From Artemisia argyi (Eukaryota > Streptophyta > Magnoliopsida > Asterales > Asteraceae): 64,000 bases of DNA. The notes beneath the pieces are model-generated. The model searched no databases, was not told where the DNA came from, and saw only the letters and a program-made list of their open reading frames with translations. Shown in pieces: positions 54,044 through 64,000 of the stretch. Both the position numbers and the translations under genes were made by a program. Within the stretch, counting starts at the first letter, position 1; every line of letters starts with the position of its first letter. The DNA lies in contig CM060704.1 of assembly GCA_030686995.1 (NCBI GenBank), positions 113,273,042 through 113,337,041 of the forward strand, written 5' to 3'.

Positions 54044-55159
54044 TTATTCACTAAATTTAACAAATTTTATTTGTTTTAAAGCATTTGTTGAAGGATCATT
54101 TATGATAAATCCTAACCCGGTTTTATCATGAAATGGCTTTTGAATGTCGAGAAGATATTTTAAAGATTTAGAGCTATTTTTGAATTTTGCCAATGTTTTT
54201 GCTCTTTCATTTTCAATTTTGATTTCATGTTTGTAGTCTCGACATTTTTTACATTCAAGATCGATTTCGATATAACTTTTAAGTCTAGACATTTTATCTT
54301 CTAAAATGATTTCTTTTTCAAAGTTGTTTTCAGCGGTTGAAAATTCGTTCTTAAAAGTAATTTTTGAGTCAATGTTGCAAAAATGTTTGAAGTTATTTTC
54401 CATTTTTAAAAATTCTAATATAAATTGATCATAGCAAAAATGTTTAGTTTTGGATTGTACCTTCTTTGTAGTTGTACATTCCTCACATGCTATATGGTGA
54501 TCAATTCCATCTTCCATGTCGCTCCATGTTTTGTTTGTAGTTTCACTTGGATCTAGAAACATGTAGCTCTTGCCATCAATACTTGTGTTCTCATTTGTTT
54601 GAATGTTCTCATAAGCCGTGTTATCATCGTCTTCTTTGCACTTGTTGCACCATGATTTATTCACGCTCTTTCTTCGGATTTGGTTCATGTATTCTTCGTT
54701 GTAGATGCCTTCAAAGATCACATTTGAACTAGTAGTACATGTGTTTATTTCAACTAAATATTTATTTACTAAATTTTCTAGATTAACTATTTCTTGTTCA
54801 ATATCAAGTTTATCATCTTTGGTTTTACATTCTTCTTGGTGAATCTTTAAAAGACATTTCCAAATATCATTTGCCGTTTTACAATGAAATAATCTTTCAT
54901 ATTTAACTTTTGGTAGAGTTTTGAAAATAAGTAATTTGGCTTTAGTGTTTTTATCAATTTTAGTTTGAAAATTATTATTTTGATTTTCAAAATCTATTTT
55001 GGTTGATCTAAGATCACCAATTGAAATGATATGCCAAAGATCAAGATCTATTGATTTCACATAATTTTCAAATTTGTTTTTCCATTCAAAAAAATGATCA
55101 TTTTCAAATAATGGTGGTTGTTGCATAAATTCCCCTTCAAAATATTTTTCAAATTCCAT
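54044..55159 (-). CDS. Sirevirus-like Gag of element B, 371 aa
   Basis: Starts 52 nt after the primer-binding site. Residues 1-110 are a copia Gag N-terminus: PPLFENDHFFEWKNKFENYV, DLWHIISIGD, AKLLIFKTLPKVKYERLF and CKTANDIWKCLLKIHQ. The C-terminus (SLKYLLDIQKPFHDKTGLGF, about 333-352) matches the coiled region ending most Sirevirus Gag proteins. The usual CCHC zinc knuckle is not seen. Instead there are separate CxxC pairs (WCNKC, CEEC, CKKC), so RNA binding may differ. The protein is shorter than typical Sirevirus Gag (500 or more residues), and no protease follows. It could form particles only with a helper element. The frame is intact, which suits a recent insertion. Confidence 0.88.
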   Translation of the reverse strand: MEFEKYFEGEFMQQPPLFENDHFFEWKNKFENYVKSIDLDLWHIISIGDLRSTKIDFENQNNNFQTKIDKNTKAKLLIFKTLPKVKYERLFHCKTANDIWKCLLKIHQEECKTKDDKLDIEQEIVNLENLVNKYLVEINTCTTSSNVIFEGIYNEEYMNQIRRKSVNKSWCNKCKEDDDNTAYENIQTNENTSIDGKSYMFLDPSETTNKTWSDMEDGIDHHIACEECTTTKKVQSKTKHFCYDQFILEFLKMENNFKHFCNIDSKITFKNEFSTAENNFEKEIILEDKMSRLKSYIEIDLECKKCRDYKHEIKIENERAKTLAKFKNSSKSLKYLLDIQKPFHDKTGLGFIINDPSTNALKQIKFVKFSE

Positions 55160-55211
55160 AGATCGTTACAAGTTTTAAAATACAGTCTATTTTAAAAATC
55201 TTGCTAGACGT

Positions 55212-55224
55212 GGCTCTGGTACCA
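55212..55224 (-). promoter_or_regulatory. Primer-binding site of element B
   Basis: Minus-strand TGGTACCAGAGCC, identical to element A and one change from the initiator tRNA-Met complement. Confidence 0.85.
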
Positions 55225-55226
55225 AT

Positions 55227-57015
55227 TGTGAAAAACTAGAAGGGGGGTTGAATAGTTTTGCGTCTTTTTCATTTAATAAGAATTTGCTTTTCAAAGAATT
55301 GATATTAATTGTAAAAACCTTTGAAGCTAAAGTATAGATACAAACCTAATTCACATATATTATATATATATACACTACTTGTTTAAAGTGTTGAATAGAA
55401 ATTATAATTTCATATATCTCACTTAATTACAAGTTTGTACTAATATATATATATGTGTGTCTTAGTAATTGTTTATACTTATATTTTATCAAAGTATAAT
55501 TAATGTTTTAAATGTAACCTAGTTTGATCTTTATGTGAAATCAATATATGCACAACACACAATATTAGCAATATATGAAAAGCTAGTAAGTAAGCAAGTA
55601 AAGAGTGAGAGATGGAAAGATCAAACCGAGAGACAAAGGATTTATAGTGGTTCGGCTACAAGGACACCTTCCTTGCCCTACTCCACTCCCCGAGCACCGA
55701 ACTCGAGAGTTTTCTTCACTAAGTCAATAACCTCCCTTATGGCGGAGAAAACCGTACACACCAAAAGCTTACACCAATTAACGACACAAAGCAAGATGTC
55801 AAGTTCTAATCGTAGCTAGAACCAATCTCACACCAAATGTCACACCACTTCTTCTTCACACCTTTGCACTACTTCAATACTACTTCACACCACAAGTATC
55901 TTCACACCTTCAAGGCACTAATGTCTTGACACCTTCAAGCCACCAATGTCTTCACACCTTTAAGCCACTAATGTCTTGACACCTTCAAGTCACTAATGTC
56001 TTCACACCTTTAAGCCACTAATGTCTTGACACCTTCAAGTCACTAATGTCTTCACACCTTTAAGTCACTAATGTCTTGACACCTTCAAGCCACTAATGTC
56101 TTCACACCTTCAAGCTACTAAAGTCTTCACAACTTCAATCTACTAATGTCTTCAAGTCTTCTTCACTTGGAACCCTCAATATCTTCACAACAAGTTCCTA
56201 TTGCTACAATCTCCTATCACCAATACTATCTAACCCTTCTTCTCCACTTCAAGTTCCACTTTACTCTTACACCAATTCTAGATTCTTCAACTAAATCTAG
56301 CTAACTAATACATACACCTTATTCACCAATGAATGAAAGATTTACAAGAAAATATAAACAAGCAACTTAGATAGCAAGATGATACTAAGTTGTAATACTC
56401 TTAATAGAAGTATTCTTCTCTTTGCACTTTGAATGTTGAGGCTTGAATCACTTTGAAACAAAGATCAAAGTATATAAGATCAAAGGATTATTTGAGAAAG
56501 GAAATGGATGTTTAGATCTGAAAGTTTCTGGTGTAAAAAGGTGAGGAAAATGTGCAAAATGATCCAGTATTTAAAGGGCCAGATTTTACTGTTCGGGAGC
56601 GTGCCGGTCCCCTTAATGATTAAGGGGGCCGCCTAGTAAATTTAAGGGGGCCGCCCTCCTGAACGTTTGAAAAGATTCTCTGGATAAAATTTGCCCTTTT
56701 TGGTTGGAAATTTGAAATCATATTTTTGTGGTTTAATAAAGCTTTACCAAAAATGATTTACAAATATATATAAAATGTTAAAATCATTTTATAAAATGTT
56801 ATGTCTTAAGACAAGATTTCCTTTGATCTTATAATGCACTAATCACTTTGTTTATTCATACCTTAAGTGATTAAATGGTGAAAGTGAGTATTTACTACTA
56901 AATACTTGTTTACGTCATAACCTTTGGATTTAATTAGTTTACGTTTTGTGATTATCAAAACATAGAGATATCGAAAGATATGAATAACGTTTTTAGTTAT
57001 TTATTTATATCAACA
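55227..57015 (-). repeat. 5' LTR of element B
   Basis: 1789 bp, partner of 48699-50583. Palindrome cluster at 56601-56657 with three rather than four units. Conserved leader segment with GTGGTTCGGCTACAAGG at 55647-55663. Followed by duplication ATGGT. Confidence 0.94.
55909..56158. repeat. 25-bp minisatellite in the B 5' LTR, ten units
   Basis: Same units as 49407-49706 but two units (50 bp) shorter. The flanking sequence is nearly identical. Confidence 0.95.
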
Positions 57016-57020
57016 ATGGT

Positions 57021-60000
57021 CATGATTACGATATTGCAAAATTCATCAAACGACAAAACAAGCTCTCGACACGATTAACAAAATATTAATTTCACTAATC
57101 CTAATTAATAAACAAATTATAAAACCAAACGGGCCCCTAATTACAAACTCAGCCCAATCCTCGTTCACTATTCATCGTCCCAAGGCCAAAGCCCAATTTT
57201 CCTTTTATTATTTTCATATACATCGACCAACCATGCTTCAAAACGCCTCATTTATTCTCAATTCTTACACACGATGTGCCAATATTTTTACACCATCTCG
57301 TTCATCACCTAGCCAAATATTAGTATGTCAAATCCCAAGTTCATTGGACGACGTTTGACGTTTTTAAATGGCAAAGTGTTCGACATGTACTCGACCCAAT
57401 CAAATTCATAAATCACTCAAATCTTAACCGTTTTGATTCCCGTTTGTTTCTACGAGTTCCAAATAATAATCTTAAGATGATTTCATGTCCTAATGTCAAA
57501 GATGATCAGTTACATTCAAGTTATACACGATTTCATAAATCGTGTATGTGTTAAGTTGGTTGTCGACATGCATACATGAGTCACCAAAACATTTCCCTCA
57601 TTTCAAGCTCTCACACTTGAATATTCTATGTTTAAATCTCATACTAGAAGTCTAAGTTACTGACAAAGAATAGTTCATGTGTTTCCTTGAGTGAATTCAC
57701 ACCATACGAAATCATTCAAATGATACATATATACGTTCCATGCATGCACTTGCTTCTTCTCATTCTCAAACACTTTCACAACATTCTCTCTTCCTAAAAA
57801 CTACTTCTAAGAACAATAGGTCGATTGCTATATTGTTTGGAAGCAAGAAAAGTGATATCGGGTTTAATATATACGTATAACGTTTGGGTTATACGATTAG
57901 ACGAGATTTTCTTGTGTTTCATCCTTTCCCTCTCGACTCTCCACCACCCTAGAGGTGTAGTAAGTCCTTTACAACTCATTTAAATCTATTCTACACGTTA
58001 AAAGTTTACATGCATCATTGTTGTATTTAGTCTCGAACGTATATACTTTCATATATAGTTTACGTATACATATTTATATATAGTACACAACGAGTGACTA
58101 GCCTCTATTTTGGAAGGCTTAGGAGTCACGTAACACACACACTTCACGTTTATTTTCACTTTACATACATCAATTAAATCATTTTCGAACCATACTCCAT
58201 CGTATGAAATTCCATTAAACACTTAGAAATAATTTCAAGTTTTTCACAAATATATAAACGTTCCATGTGACCCAAGAAACACAAGTATAAAATGAAATAT
58301 TACTTAACAAGCACCCAATATTTTTACTCGACCTAATAGACCACCTAGAAAACTAACAATCTCATTTATACAACTTGTAAAAATAATCACGTTTCGACAC
58401 ATAAAATGATCCATTTTGAATCGACATGAACATGTTTTTCAAATCCAAATTTTATATAAAAACTTAACAATTGTCGAGTGGGCTTATTCAAGGCCCAACA
58501 AGAAATTAAGAACCGTAAGCCCACTGGGCCCATATGAAATATTTTTGGAATCACAAAAGTAGCCCAAGTTCAGGCCCAAAACAATTTTCATGCCCTCGCC
58601 TCTAAATTTTTAAATGGGCTTTTGTAATGGCTCGTTAAGGCCCATAAGCTAGAAAAATAAGTTTTTAATCAAATAAGCTGTTGAAATAAGCTTAGAATTA
58701 ATAAAATAAGTTTTGGAAGATTTTATATAATTTTTCTCATCATTTTTGTAAATTTGGACTAAAAATGTAACGCGACGACACCTAAAAGGACTAAAACTGC
58801 CAAACCTTAAAAACTTGGACTAAAACTGTAAAAACAGAAAGTTTAGGATAAAAATTGATATTATACGATGTTGCAAGCTTAGATTGTAATTTTGGACAAG
58901 TAGTGGACTATAATTGTAAATTAGATACGAAAAGGACCAACGGTGTAACGCTAACGCCGTTAGTATAAAAAGTGTAAAAATTGGAAAAGGACAAGGACTA
59001 AACATAATCTATTTGATATTCTTATTTTATTTTCTATTTTACGTCAACCATCACGTCATATGCATTTTTATTACGTTTTATTTATATATTATTTATTTTT
59101 ACGTTAATAATATATATAACGATATTTCAAAAGTTAATATTTTTACTTACGTTTAAAAAAAAAGGTAAAACTTCGATAGATAATTTAAATAAAGTATTTT
59201 ATCATATCATGCATGACATAATAATTACACTGCACATCATCTATTCGTCATAACGAATAAATATTATTCGTTATTCGTTCGTATTTACCAAATAGTATTT
59301 GGTTATATATTCTCAGATAAATTTATTTATCAGGTTCCGTATCAAAGACGTTTCCATAATCGTTCCCATAAATCTCATCCTACTTTACTTTCATCATTTC
59401 CGTATCAATCAAGGTGAGTCATAGCCCCATTTCCAATAATTGTTTTTAACTCATTGGGGGAGATACATGCTTACATATACTTTGATAATTTGATAAGTAT
59501 ATGAATAAAATACATGATTCAAATCAAATTCCTAATTGATATTTATTTAATATGGTTTGTGATTTAAAATGTGATATATACAATACTTGACGAAATACTG
59601 AATTGAAATACTGATACTCATATGATAATGCTTCCAATTTGATTATTGTGGTATGTGATATATATATTTTACTGATGAATTACTTGACTGAAATACTGAT
59701 ACTCATATGAAAATGTTTCCAATTCGATTATTATGGTATGTGATATACATGTGATACTGGCGAAATACTTAAAACTGAATTACTGATACTCAAACGATAA
59801 TATTCCCAAACTTATTACTGTGGTATGATACTTGATTACATGATGTTATTCTGAATGATCCCATTATTACCTTGATATTGCCTAAGTTACCTTATCGCCA
59901 TAAAATCCCTCAATCATGAGCCATTAATCACTGTTAAGTGGGCGCGAATATAGTGAACAGATTCGAAACCTGTTAAGGACTGACCTCCTGTCCCACTAAT

Positions 60001-60770
60001 ACTTGATGGAATGCCATTTGCAAATGGTTAGTCGTATTAGTCGTGATACACTATATTCGTAGACAAATTGGAATTGGCAAATCACCTATTATTAGAGGGC
60101 AAAATTTATCATTAATTTGATAAAACACCTCTTTTGGTTAAGCTTGTGTGTCATGAGGCTTGGGGCAATATCTATAAAGGAAATGTATGTTTTCAACATA
60201 TATTTAGATACAGCTGTATAGGAATTTGACCATACTTGAATTGTATGTCTGATTAAATTAGTATCATGAGTTTCCAGCTCATGTTAGGATTATTGATCCC
60301 TTATTTGAATGTGATTGAATACTTATATGATTTATTTGTGATTATAGTCAATATACTCAATACTTGTTTCATTACTGTTTGTATTTTATCAATACCAAAT
60401 ATTCCTGAAATCTATCAAAATAAATGGTTTTCCATAAAACTCTATGAACTCACCAAACCTTTGTGTTGACACTTTTAAGCATGTGTATCTCAGGTAATTT
60501 AACGGAGCAGGACAAGACACGGAGCGGGCATTTATTACTCTGATAAATTAAAATGGTGTAAAAATCAAATATGTCATTCTTTCAAGCCTTCACATATTTT
60601 AAAATGATTTTAAAACAAATGGTTCATCTTTTATCAAAAATATTATTTGAATGACAAATAACTTTTAAAACGCTTCTTTTAAGCCGTTTTATGAGATTAT
60701 AACTTCGATCCTCCCCGTAACACCCAAATTACTTTTCCGTTGTGACAAACTTAAATTTGGGGGTGTTACA
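57021..60770 (+). repeat. 5' LTR of element D, main part
   Basis: Continues 48578-48698. It contains several GGACTAAAA/GGACC phrases (58757-58998), an ATGAACTCACC motif (60444-60454) typical of gypsy LTRs of this group, and ends GGGTGTTACA. No gene inside. Confidence 0.8.
59596..59835. repeat. Imperfect ~85-bp tandem repeat in the D LTR, about three units
   Basis: Each unit holds ATACTGATACTCATATGA or a close form, then TTCCAATT(T/C)GATTATT and GTGGTATGTGATATA. The third copy is more diverged. Confidence 0.7.
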
Positions 60771-60773
60771 GAT

Positions 60774-60786
60774 TGGCATCAGAGCT
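60774..60786 (+). promoter_or_regulatory. Primer-binding site of element D
   Basis: TGGCATCAGAGCT three bases after the LTR end, an initiator tRNA-Met-like site identical to that of element C. Confidence 0.8.
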
Positions 60787-61029
60787 ACAGTTATTGAGAA
60801 TTAAATGTTTTCAAACATTAAAACTATAATTACATTTTCAAAATAATGATTTTACACCATAACATTTTATGCCCTCCGTGTTTGCAGACTGCCGTGCTCA
60901 ATACTTTATCTGTTGAGATTATCTTACATGCTTAATAATTACTCTTACACAATAATTATTTCATCTGTACTGTTATATTTTTAACATACAAAATCCTCAT
61001 AAAATATTATTCTCGGTTACTACTGTAGC

Positions 61030-61866
61030 ATGTCTTCAGGAACTCCCGTGAATGTCAAAACAAATATCCATAATACTAATACCTCATCTATGAATAAAAA
61101 TTCTCCGAATACTGAAGATCATTACGTACAAATATCAAAATTCCAACCTAATATAGAACTCATTCCGAGATCACCTCCATCGTCACCTATTCGTTCATCT
61201 TCACGTCAAAAACTCAGGAGAGCTACCGAATCATATGAAGATTTGATTGGTGGCCAGGCAACATTCGAAGTTGGACAAGGTTCAAGCCAAGAGATATCAT
61301 GGAAGAATGTTGAGCCAAATTCTCCGTTACCATATACTTCAGATTCTACAATACCAGATTCTCCAAATAATTTATCCTCACCTAACTCTCCCGACTACGA
61401 TATAAGCACTCCTGAAACAATATGGAATCTTATTTATCGACAAGCCGGCATATTGGATGCTCACACTGAACAGCTAAAAGGGTTACGACCAACTCAATTT
61501 GAATGGTACGACCGTAACCTTGATGCATTGTTCAAGAGGGCGGATGCTAAGAGGCGAACAATGTGTGAGTTAGGAATAAAGATTAATGAGATAAAGGACA
61601 ACACCAACCAGGAACTTGGAAGTTTGGACTCCAGGGTTCGTTGTGCAAGAAGAAAACACGGTCATACACATGTAAGAATTGGAGATATTGAGAGAACCCT
61701 ATGGATGGCCAGATATGCAGCCAGAAACCAGGGTTAAAAGATTGCCGCATTAGAGAATATGTTGGCAAACCAAATGAACATGTGTCAAGAACGTTTCTCA
61801 AACATGGAAGCTGCACAACTTGAACTTGAGAAAGAAGTTAGATATTTACGTCAGAGGCGTAACTAA
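61030..61866 (+). pseudogene. Element D ORF1: leader protein with coiled coil, one stop
   Basis: ATG at 61030, open for 235 codons to a TAA at 61735-61737, then continuing in the same frame for 42 codons to a stop at 61864. The N-terminal half is Ser/Pro-rich (RSPPSSPIRSSSRQ, PNSPDYDISTPE) with FEVGQGSS at about 79-86. The C-terminal half is charged and helical (ILDAHTEQLKGLRP, ALFKRADAKRRTM), and the stretch past the stop (NMEAAQLELEKEVRYLRQRR) looks like a coiled coil. From memory, Asteraceae gypsy elements carry similar Pro-rich leaders with a FEVGESS word and a coiled coil ahead of Gag, so I read it as that leader. Function unknown. Confidence 0.7.
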
Positions 61867-62562
61867 TCTTAAGTTTACAAGTTTCCTTGTTGTTCCTATT
61901 AAACCAAATAGATTTGGTTAATATTTCATGTAATGTCCAATAATTTTGAAACTTCAGAACGTGTAATCAAAACATATTATATAATAACATCCTTTCTGTT
62001 ATATCTCTATGTTATGAATCGATCTTTTCTTTCGTATCAATCATGCATGTGATGAATCCTCATATTTTCATGCAAAAATCTCATCATTTGTTATTTTCTT
62101 TGATAACCAAATGATTCTATTCAGATCAATGGAGTATTAATAAAAGATCTTGTATCGTTTATCTTGCAAAAACAATCGGTCAAGTTATTAATATTCTATT
62201 TGCATCTGTAATATTATTCAAATCTACCGTAAGATTTCTTACAAATTGTTAAGATATCTTAAACTTACCATAATTAACCTAAAACTTTAAGAATCGTCTA
62301 AATACCAATTTGTGAAAGGGGATTTAAAGAATGAAGAAAAGATTATTGAGTTTCAATTTTAATAGACAAGTCGGTTTGTTCCTTAGTAATCCCATATCAA
62401 GAGTTGATCATTGATAAATGATACAACACAGACATATCTTGAAATTTGATTACAGTAGGGAGTCAATTTAGTCTATCATCAATGAAATAATTAACTTCAT
62501 TATTTAAATTATTCTGATATTATATGGATTCTAATGTTGAGTTTCATTTATGATTTCAGAAA

Positions 62563-63246
62563 ATGGACAACATGAACAATGCATATCAATCATCATCAGA
62601 AATCACCATGACTCCTGGAGCTATCCAGAAATTGGTAAAAGACATAGTGTCGGTGGTATTAGAAGGGACTACCGTAGTTTATCCGAGAAGAGAGACGGGT
62701 ATACTTGGTAATCAACACCCTGCAAGTTTCATGAAGTATAGGCCACCTCACTTAAAGATTCAAGAAGGAATGATCAACCCTACCATCAACCATCATCAAG
62801 GAATTAGGCATGGGATTATACCAAATGGAAATAATCAAAAGAGGAAACTCCCCGAGATAGGAACCATCAATCCCATCTACTGCAACATCATCAATGCTCA
62901 AGACCGTTATCGTAAACATCTAGAAGATCGTATGGAGTATCAACGTCAGCTGGAACACAATCAGAAAGCTAATAGAAATTGCCTCGTCACACCTGTTAAT
63001 GGAAGTGGTTATCGTGGAAATTTACCCTGGTGTAAAAAATGCAACCAGCATCACACCGGAATCTGCAGGGTTAAATGCACGAAATGTCAGAAAACAGGTC
63101 ACCAGGCAATTAGCTGCAGGACTAATGACAGGAAAGGACAACCAACAACAATTGTATGCCACGGATGTGGTGGAAAAGGTCATCATGTGAGACGATGTCC
63201 AAACTACAATGTTTATTGGAAAGCGAAGACCTTTACAAGAAAATGA
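62563..63246 (+). CDS. Element D ORF2: Gag C-terminus with two zinc knuckles, 227 aa
   Basis: An open frame with ATG in good context. MTPGAIQKLVKDIVSVVLEG (residues 16-35) matches the short helix that begins Gag in this gypsy group. The large capsid-like Gag core is absent, replaced by about 100 residues of basic linker. The C-terminus keeps the nucleocapsid: NLPWCKKCNQHHTG, a first CCHC knuckle (C172, C175, H180, C185) and a second (C199, C202, H207, C212). The protease that normally follows is missing; the frame stops 15 residues after the second knuckle. It could bind RNA but not form a capsid alone. A deletion derivative, intact as an ORF. Confidence 0.85.
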   Translation: MDNMNNAYQSSSEITMTPGAIQKLVKDIVSVVLEGTTVVYPRRETGILGNQHPASFMKYRPPHLKIQEGMINPTINHHQGIRHGIIPNGNNQKRKLPEIGTINPIYCNIINAQDRYRKHLEDRMEYQRQLEHNQKANRNCLVTPVNGSGYRGNLPWCKKCNQHHTGICRVKCTKCQKTGHQAISCRTNDRKGQPTTIVCHGCGGKGHHVRRCPNYNVYWKAKTFTRK

Positions 63247-64000
63247 AGAATCTTTAAAGACCTTGATAGTATCGAGGGAATGGCAACTAGATTTACACAG
63301 ATGAATAAATTCCTGTTGTAGATAAATAAAATCTAGTTTAAAATTTCCTAAGTTGTATCTCTTTCCTGTATTTCACTTCAAGTTACGATGGATGTAACTT
63401 AAGAATAACAATCATCTTTCTACCTTATCGAAAAATCTCCATTGTAATATTTCCATAATAATGATAATCTACGTTAATTTCAATTTCTGTCTCATTTATC
63501 AAATAAAAATATACTATATTTACTCCATAAAATTTTGATTATTAACATGAACCCTAAAATTTTCTACTTTATTTATAAAAGGAATTGCGTGTTATATTAT
63601 AAAAACAACACGTTGAACACCATCTAAAACAATTTATAGAAATATATGATTGAACCAAACATCACATCATTTGGTCCTCAATTATACATAGCCTGATCAA
63701 CTATGTCTAATTTAGGAAGAATTATGTTATGAAAGGAACAATGATATTTTCAAATCTTTAAATAACAATCTTCATTCAAAAGCAAAATATAGAGTTAAAA
63801 ATAAACTGTTCATAAACAATACATTGAACAACCCACAATAAATACCTATCTTATCTCATCACCATTATAAGAAATCAACAAAAGTACAAGCAAGAAACCA
63901 CAAATAATTCACAAAAACTGATAAAAGACTCAAATAGCAAAAATTTTATTAAAATCCATAAAAATTAATACATAAACAAATAATTAGCATCGGAAGTGCT
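63247..64000 (+). other. Element D interior, no gene seen to the window end
   Basis: AT-rich sequence with no pol motifs. The 3' LTR must lie beyond the window if the element is complete. Confidence 0.6.

Larger units (their letters stand above)
48699..57015 (-). mobile_element. Element B: gag-only Sirevirus-like copia element with an accessory ORF
   Basis: LTRs 48699-50583 and 55227-57015 (plus-strand start TGTG(G/A)AAAACTAG, end TCAACA) are flanked by ATGGT (48694-48698 and 57016-57020). On the minus strand: 5' LTR, primer-binding site (55212-55224), gag (55159-54044), about 1.9 kb non-coding with a long AT array, palindrome cluster (52156-52071), TATA, accessory ORF (51915-51070), polypurine tract (50597-50584), 3' LTR. 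No pol. LTR bodies are nearly identical but differ in repeat copy number, so insertion is recent. Confidence 0.95.
48578..64000 (+). mobile_element. Element D: non-autonomous Ty3/gypsy element, right end outside the window
   Basis: The LTR starts TGTAAAACC at 48578 inside gag of C, with TTGCA before it as candidate duplication. The LTR is interrupted by element B and resumes at 57021, ending GGTGTTACA at 60770; total LTR length is about 3.87 kb. A primer-binding site TGGCATCAGAGCT follows at 60774-60786. Two ORFs follow: a leader protein (61030) and a reduced Gag with two zinc knuckles (62563). No protease, RT or integrase appears before the window ends. The left edge is inferred from where homology with gag of B stops. 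Confidence 0.8.

Overview
The window is nuclear DNA of a flowering plant. Intron-containing host coding sequence lies inside nested LTR retrotransposons, with long microsatellites and AT-rich spacers. Several element proteins (the copia gag tail with VGFKQLG repeats, the Athila polyprotein, the Ty3/gypsy CCHC gag tail) match, from memory, proteins common in Asteraceae such as Tanacetum and Artemisia, so a daisy-family genome is my best guess. No database search was possible.

Region 1 (194-7050): a 6.8-kb non-autonomous Mutator-like element with ~206-bp terminal inverted repeats and a 9-bp target duplication. It carries a captured exon piece of a beta-tubulin gene and is itself hit by a young 2.7-kb gag-only copia retrotransposon with an intact 571-codon ORF.

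Region 2 (7901-15606, minus): the only convincing host gene. Its eight coding exons can be joined in frame into an 843-residue FHA-domain protein of the MCRS1/EMB1967 type. Its introns hold a long AT/GT microsatellite and a 50-nt homopolymer.

Region 3 (about 16120-42105): a three-level nest. A degenerate PIF/Harbinger transposon is split by a 23.5-kb Athila-type gypsy element (17195-40682, duplication GGTAT). The left LTR of that element is split by an 8.1-kb non-coding copia relative A (19441-27564, duplication CCTTA). The intact right Athila LTR gives the empty site for A.

Region 4 (43386-46440): an LTR remnant interrupted by a 2.45-kb solo LTR with duplication CCTAG.

Region 5 (46884-64000): a second three-level nest. 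Copia relative C is interrupted in gag by a gypsy-type element D that runs off the window end. The 5' LTR of D is interrupted by copia relative B (48699-57015, duplication ATGGT). A, B and C form one Sirevirus-like group. They share a GC-rich palindrome cluster about 25 nt upstream of a TATA box in each LTR. A second copy of this cluster lies inside A and B; in B it sits upstream of a TATA box and a 281-codon accessory ORF, whose decayed counterpart is present in A. None of A, B, C or D shows polymerase genes, so all would depend on proteins supplied by other elements.
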